Of a DNA stretch of 21,636 bases, positions 21,437 through 21,636 are shown one piece after another. The stretch spans positions 1 through 21,636 of the forward strand of contig CANRKE010000011.1 in NCBI GenBank assembly GCA_947631135.1, read 5' to 3'. Below the pieces are notes generated by a model that saw only the letters and a list, made by a program, of their open reading frames with translations, made no database searches and had not been told where the DNA came from. The DNA is from an uncultured Bacilli bacterium. Its GTDB lineage: Bacteria > Bacillota_I > Bacilli_A > RF39 > UBA660. Within the stretch, counting starts at the first letter, position 1; each line of letters starts with the position of its first letter. Both the position numbers and the translations under genes were made by a program.

Positions 21437-21636
21437 TTATAAATCTTTTGATAGTTCTTCGATTACTTTTTTATCTAATTCGGTACATTCAGATATTATA
21501 TCTATATCTATACCTTTTTTTAGCATTTTTTTTGCTGTTTCAATAGCCTTATTATGTGCACCATCATTCCTAGCTGATTCTAATTTATCTTTGTAATCTT
21601 CTTCAACAGAAATCCTAGTTTCCTGTTTGATTCTTT
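21437..21636 (-). CDS. C-terminal end of an Rpn/PD-(D/E)XK transposase-like nuclease (partial)
   Basis: The last 66 codons of a gene run off the right edge of the window, ending TAA at 21437. The readable tail contains VEEDYKDKLESARNDG, then IETAKKMLKKGIDIDIISE and a final DKKVIEELSKDL. This alanine/lysine-rich linker followed by A-x-x-ML-KG-x-D-I-x-x-IS-x-x-T-x-L is the usual end of Rpn family (PDDEXK_2) recombination-promoting nucleases, which are abundant in gut Firmicutes. The catalytic domain lies outside the window, so whether the gene is intact is unknown. The 160 bp between it and dnaE hold only AT-rich promoter-like sequence. Confidence 0.65.
   Translation of the reverse strand, partial: RIKQETRISVEEDYKDKLESARNDGAHNKAIETAKKMLKKGIDIDIISECTELDKKVIEELSKDL

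Overview
The window is very AT-rich DNA with strong AGGAGG-type ribosome binding sites, the standard genetic code (TGG for Trp, TGA used as a stop) and a low-GC Firmicute gene set: a short DnaE-type polymerase, SecG, YvlD, TspO and a flavin reductase fused to rubredoxin. This suggests an anaerobic, probably gut-dwelling member of the Bacilli/Erysipelotrichia/RF39 area. The taxonomic guess rests on gene style only.

Left part (1-1337): the right end of an integrated element, with a complete tyrosine recombinase and then a 17-nt piece that looks like the 3' end of a tRNA-Leu gene (ACTCGCACCA end). A terminator hairpin follows, as would be expected behind a tRNA. This is a candidate attR; the intact tRNA would lie to the left, outside the window.

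Accessory part (about 1338-9125): separate, same-direction transcription units, most with their own structured leader. They encode a small kinase-like protein, a GNAT acetyltransferase, a transglutaminase-like protein (followed by a frameshifted small gene), a CheD-like protein, a SAM methyltransferase and an ADP-ribosylglycohydrolase. Two families of leader RNA recur with compensatory base changes.

The most striking part is 6220-8240, which has no gene of normal size. It holds five tandem modules, each with a small structured RNA on the + strand and a 25-30-residue hydrophobic peptide gene on the - strand, transcribed towards each other and meeting at the RNA terminator. Each RNA can pair with the 5' leader of its own peptide mRNA. 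This is the architecture of type I toxin-antitoxin loci of the par/Fst kind, but the peptides are not recognisably Fst. There are three sequence types, the last in three copies, two of them nearly identical at a 344-bp period.

Right part (9140-21636): ordinary chromosome. It holds an SDR oxidoreductase, a membrane-anchored surface protein, TspO, YvlD, a protein with two HIRAN-like regions, a CPBP protease and metallophosphoesterase pair, an LRR protein, an operon of an FabG-like reductase and a flavin reductase-rubredoxin, SecG, an HD hydrolase, DnaE, and the C-terminal end of an Rpn-type nuclease at the right edge.
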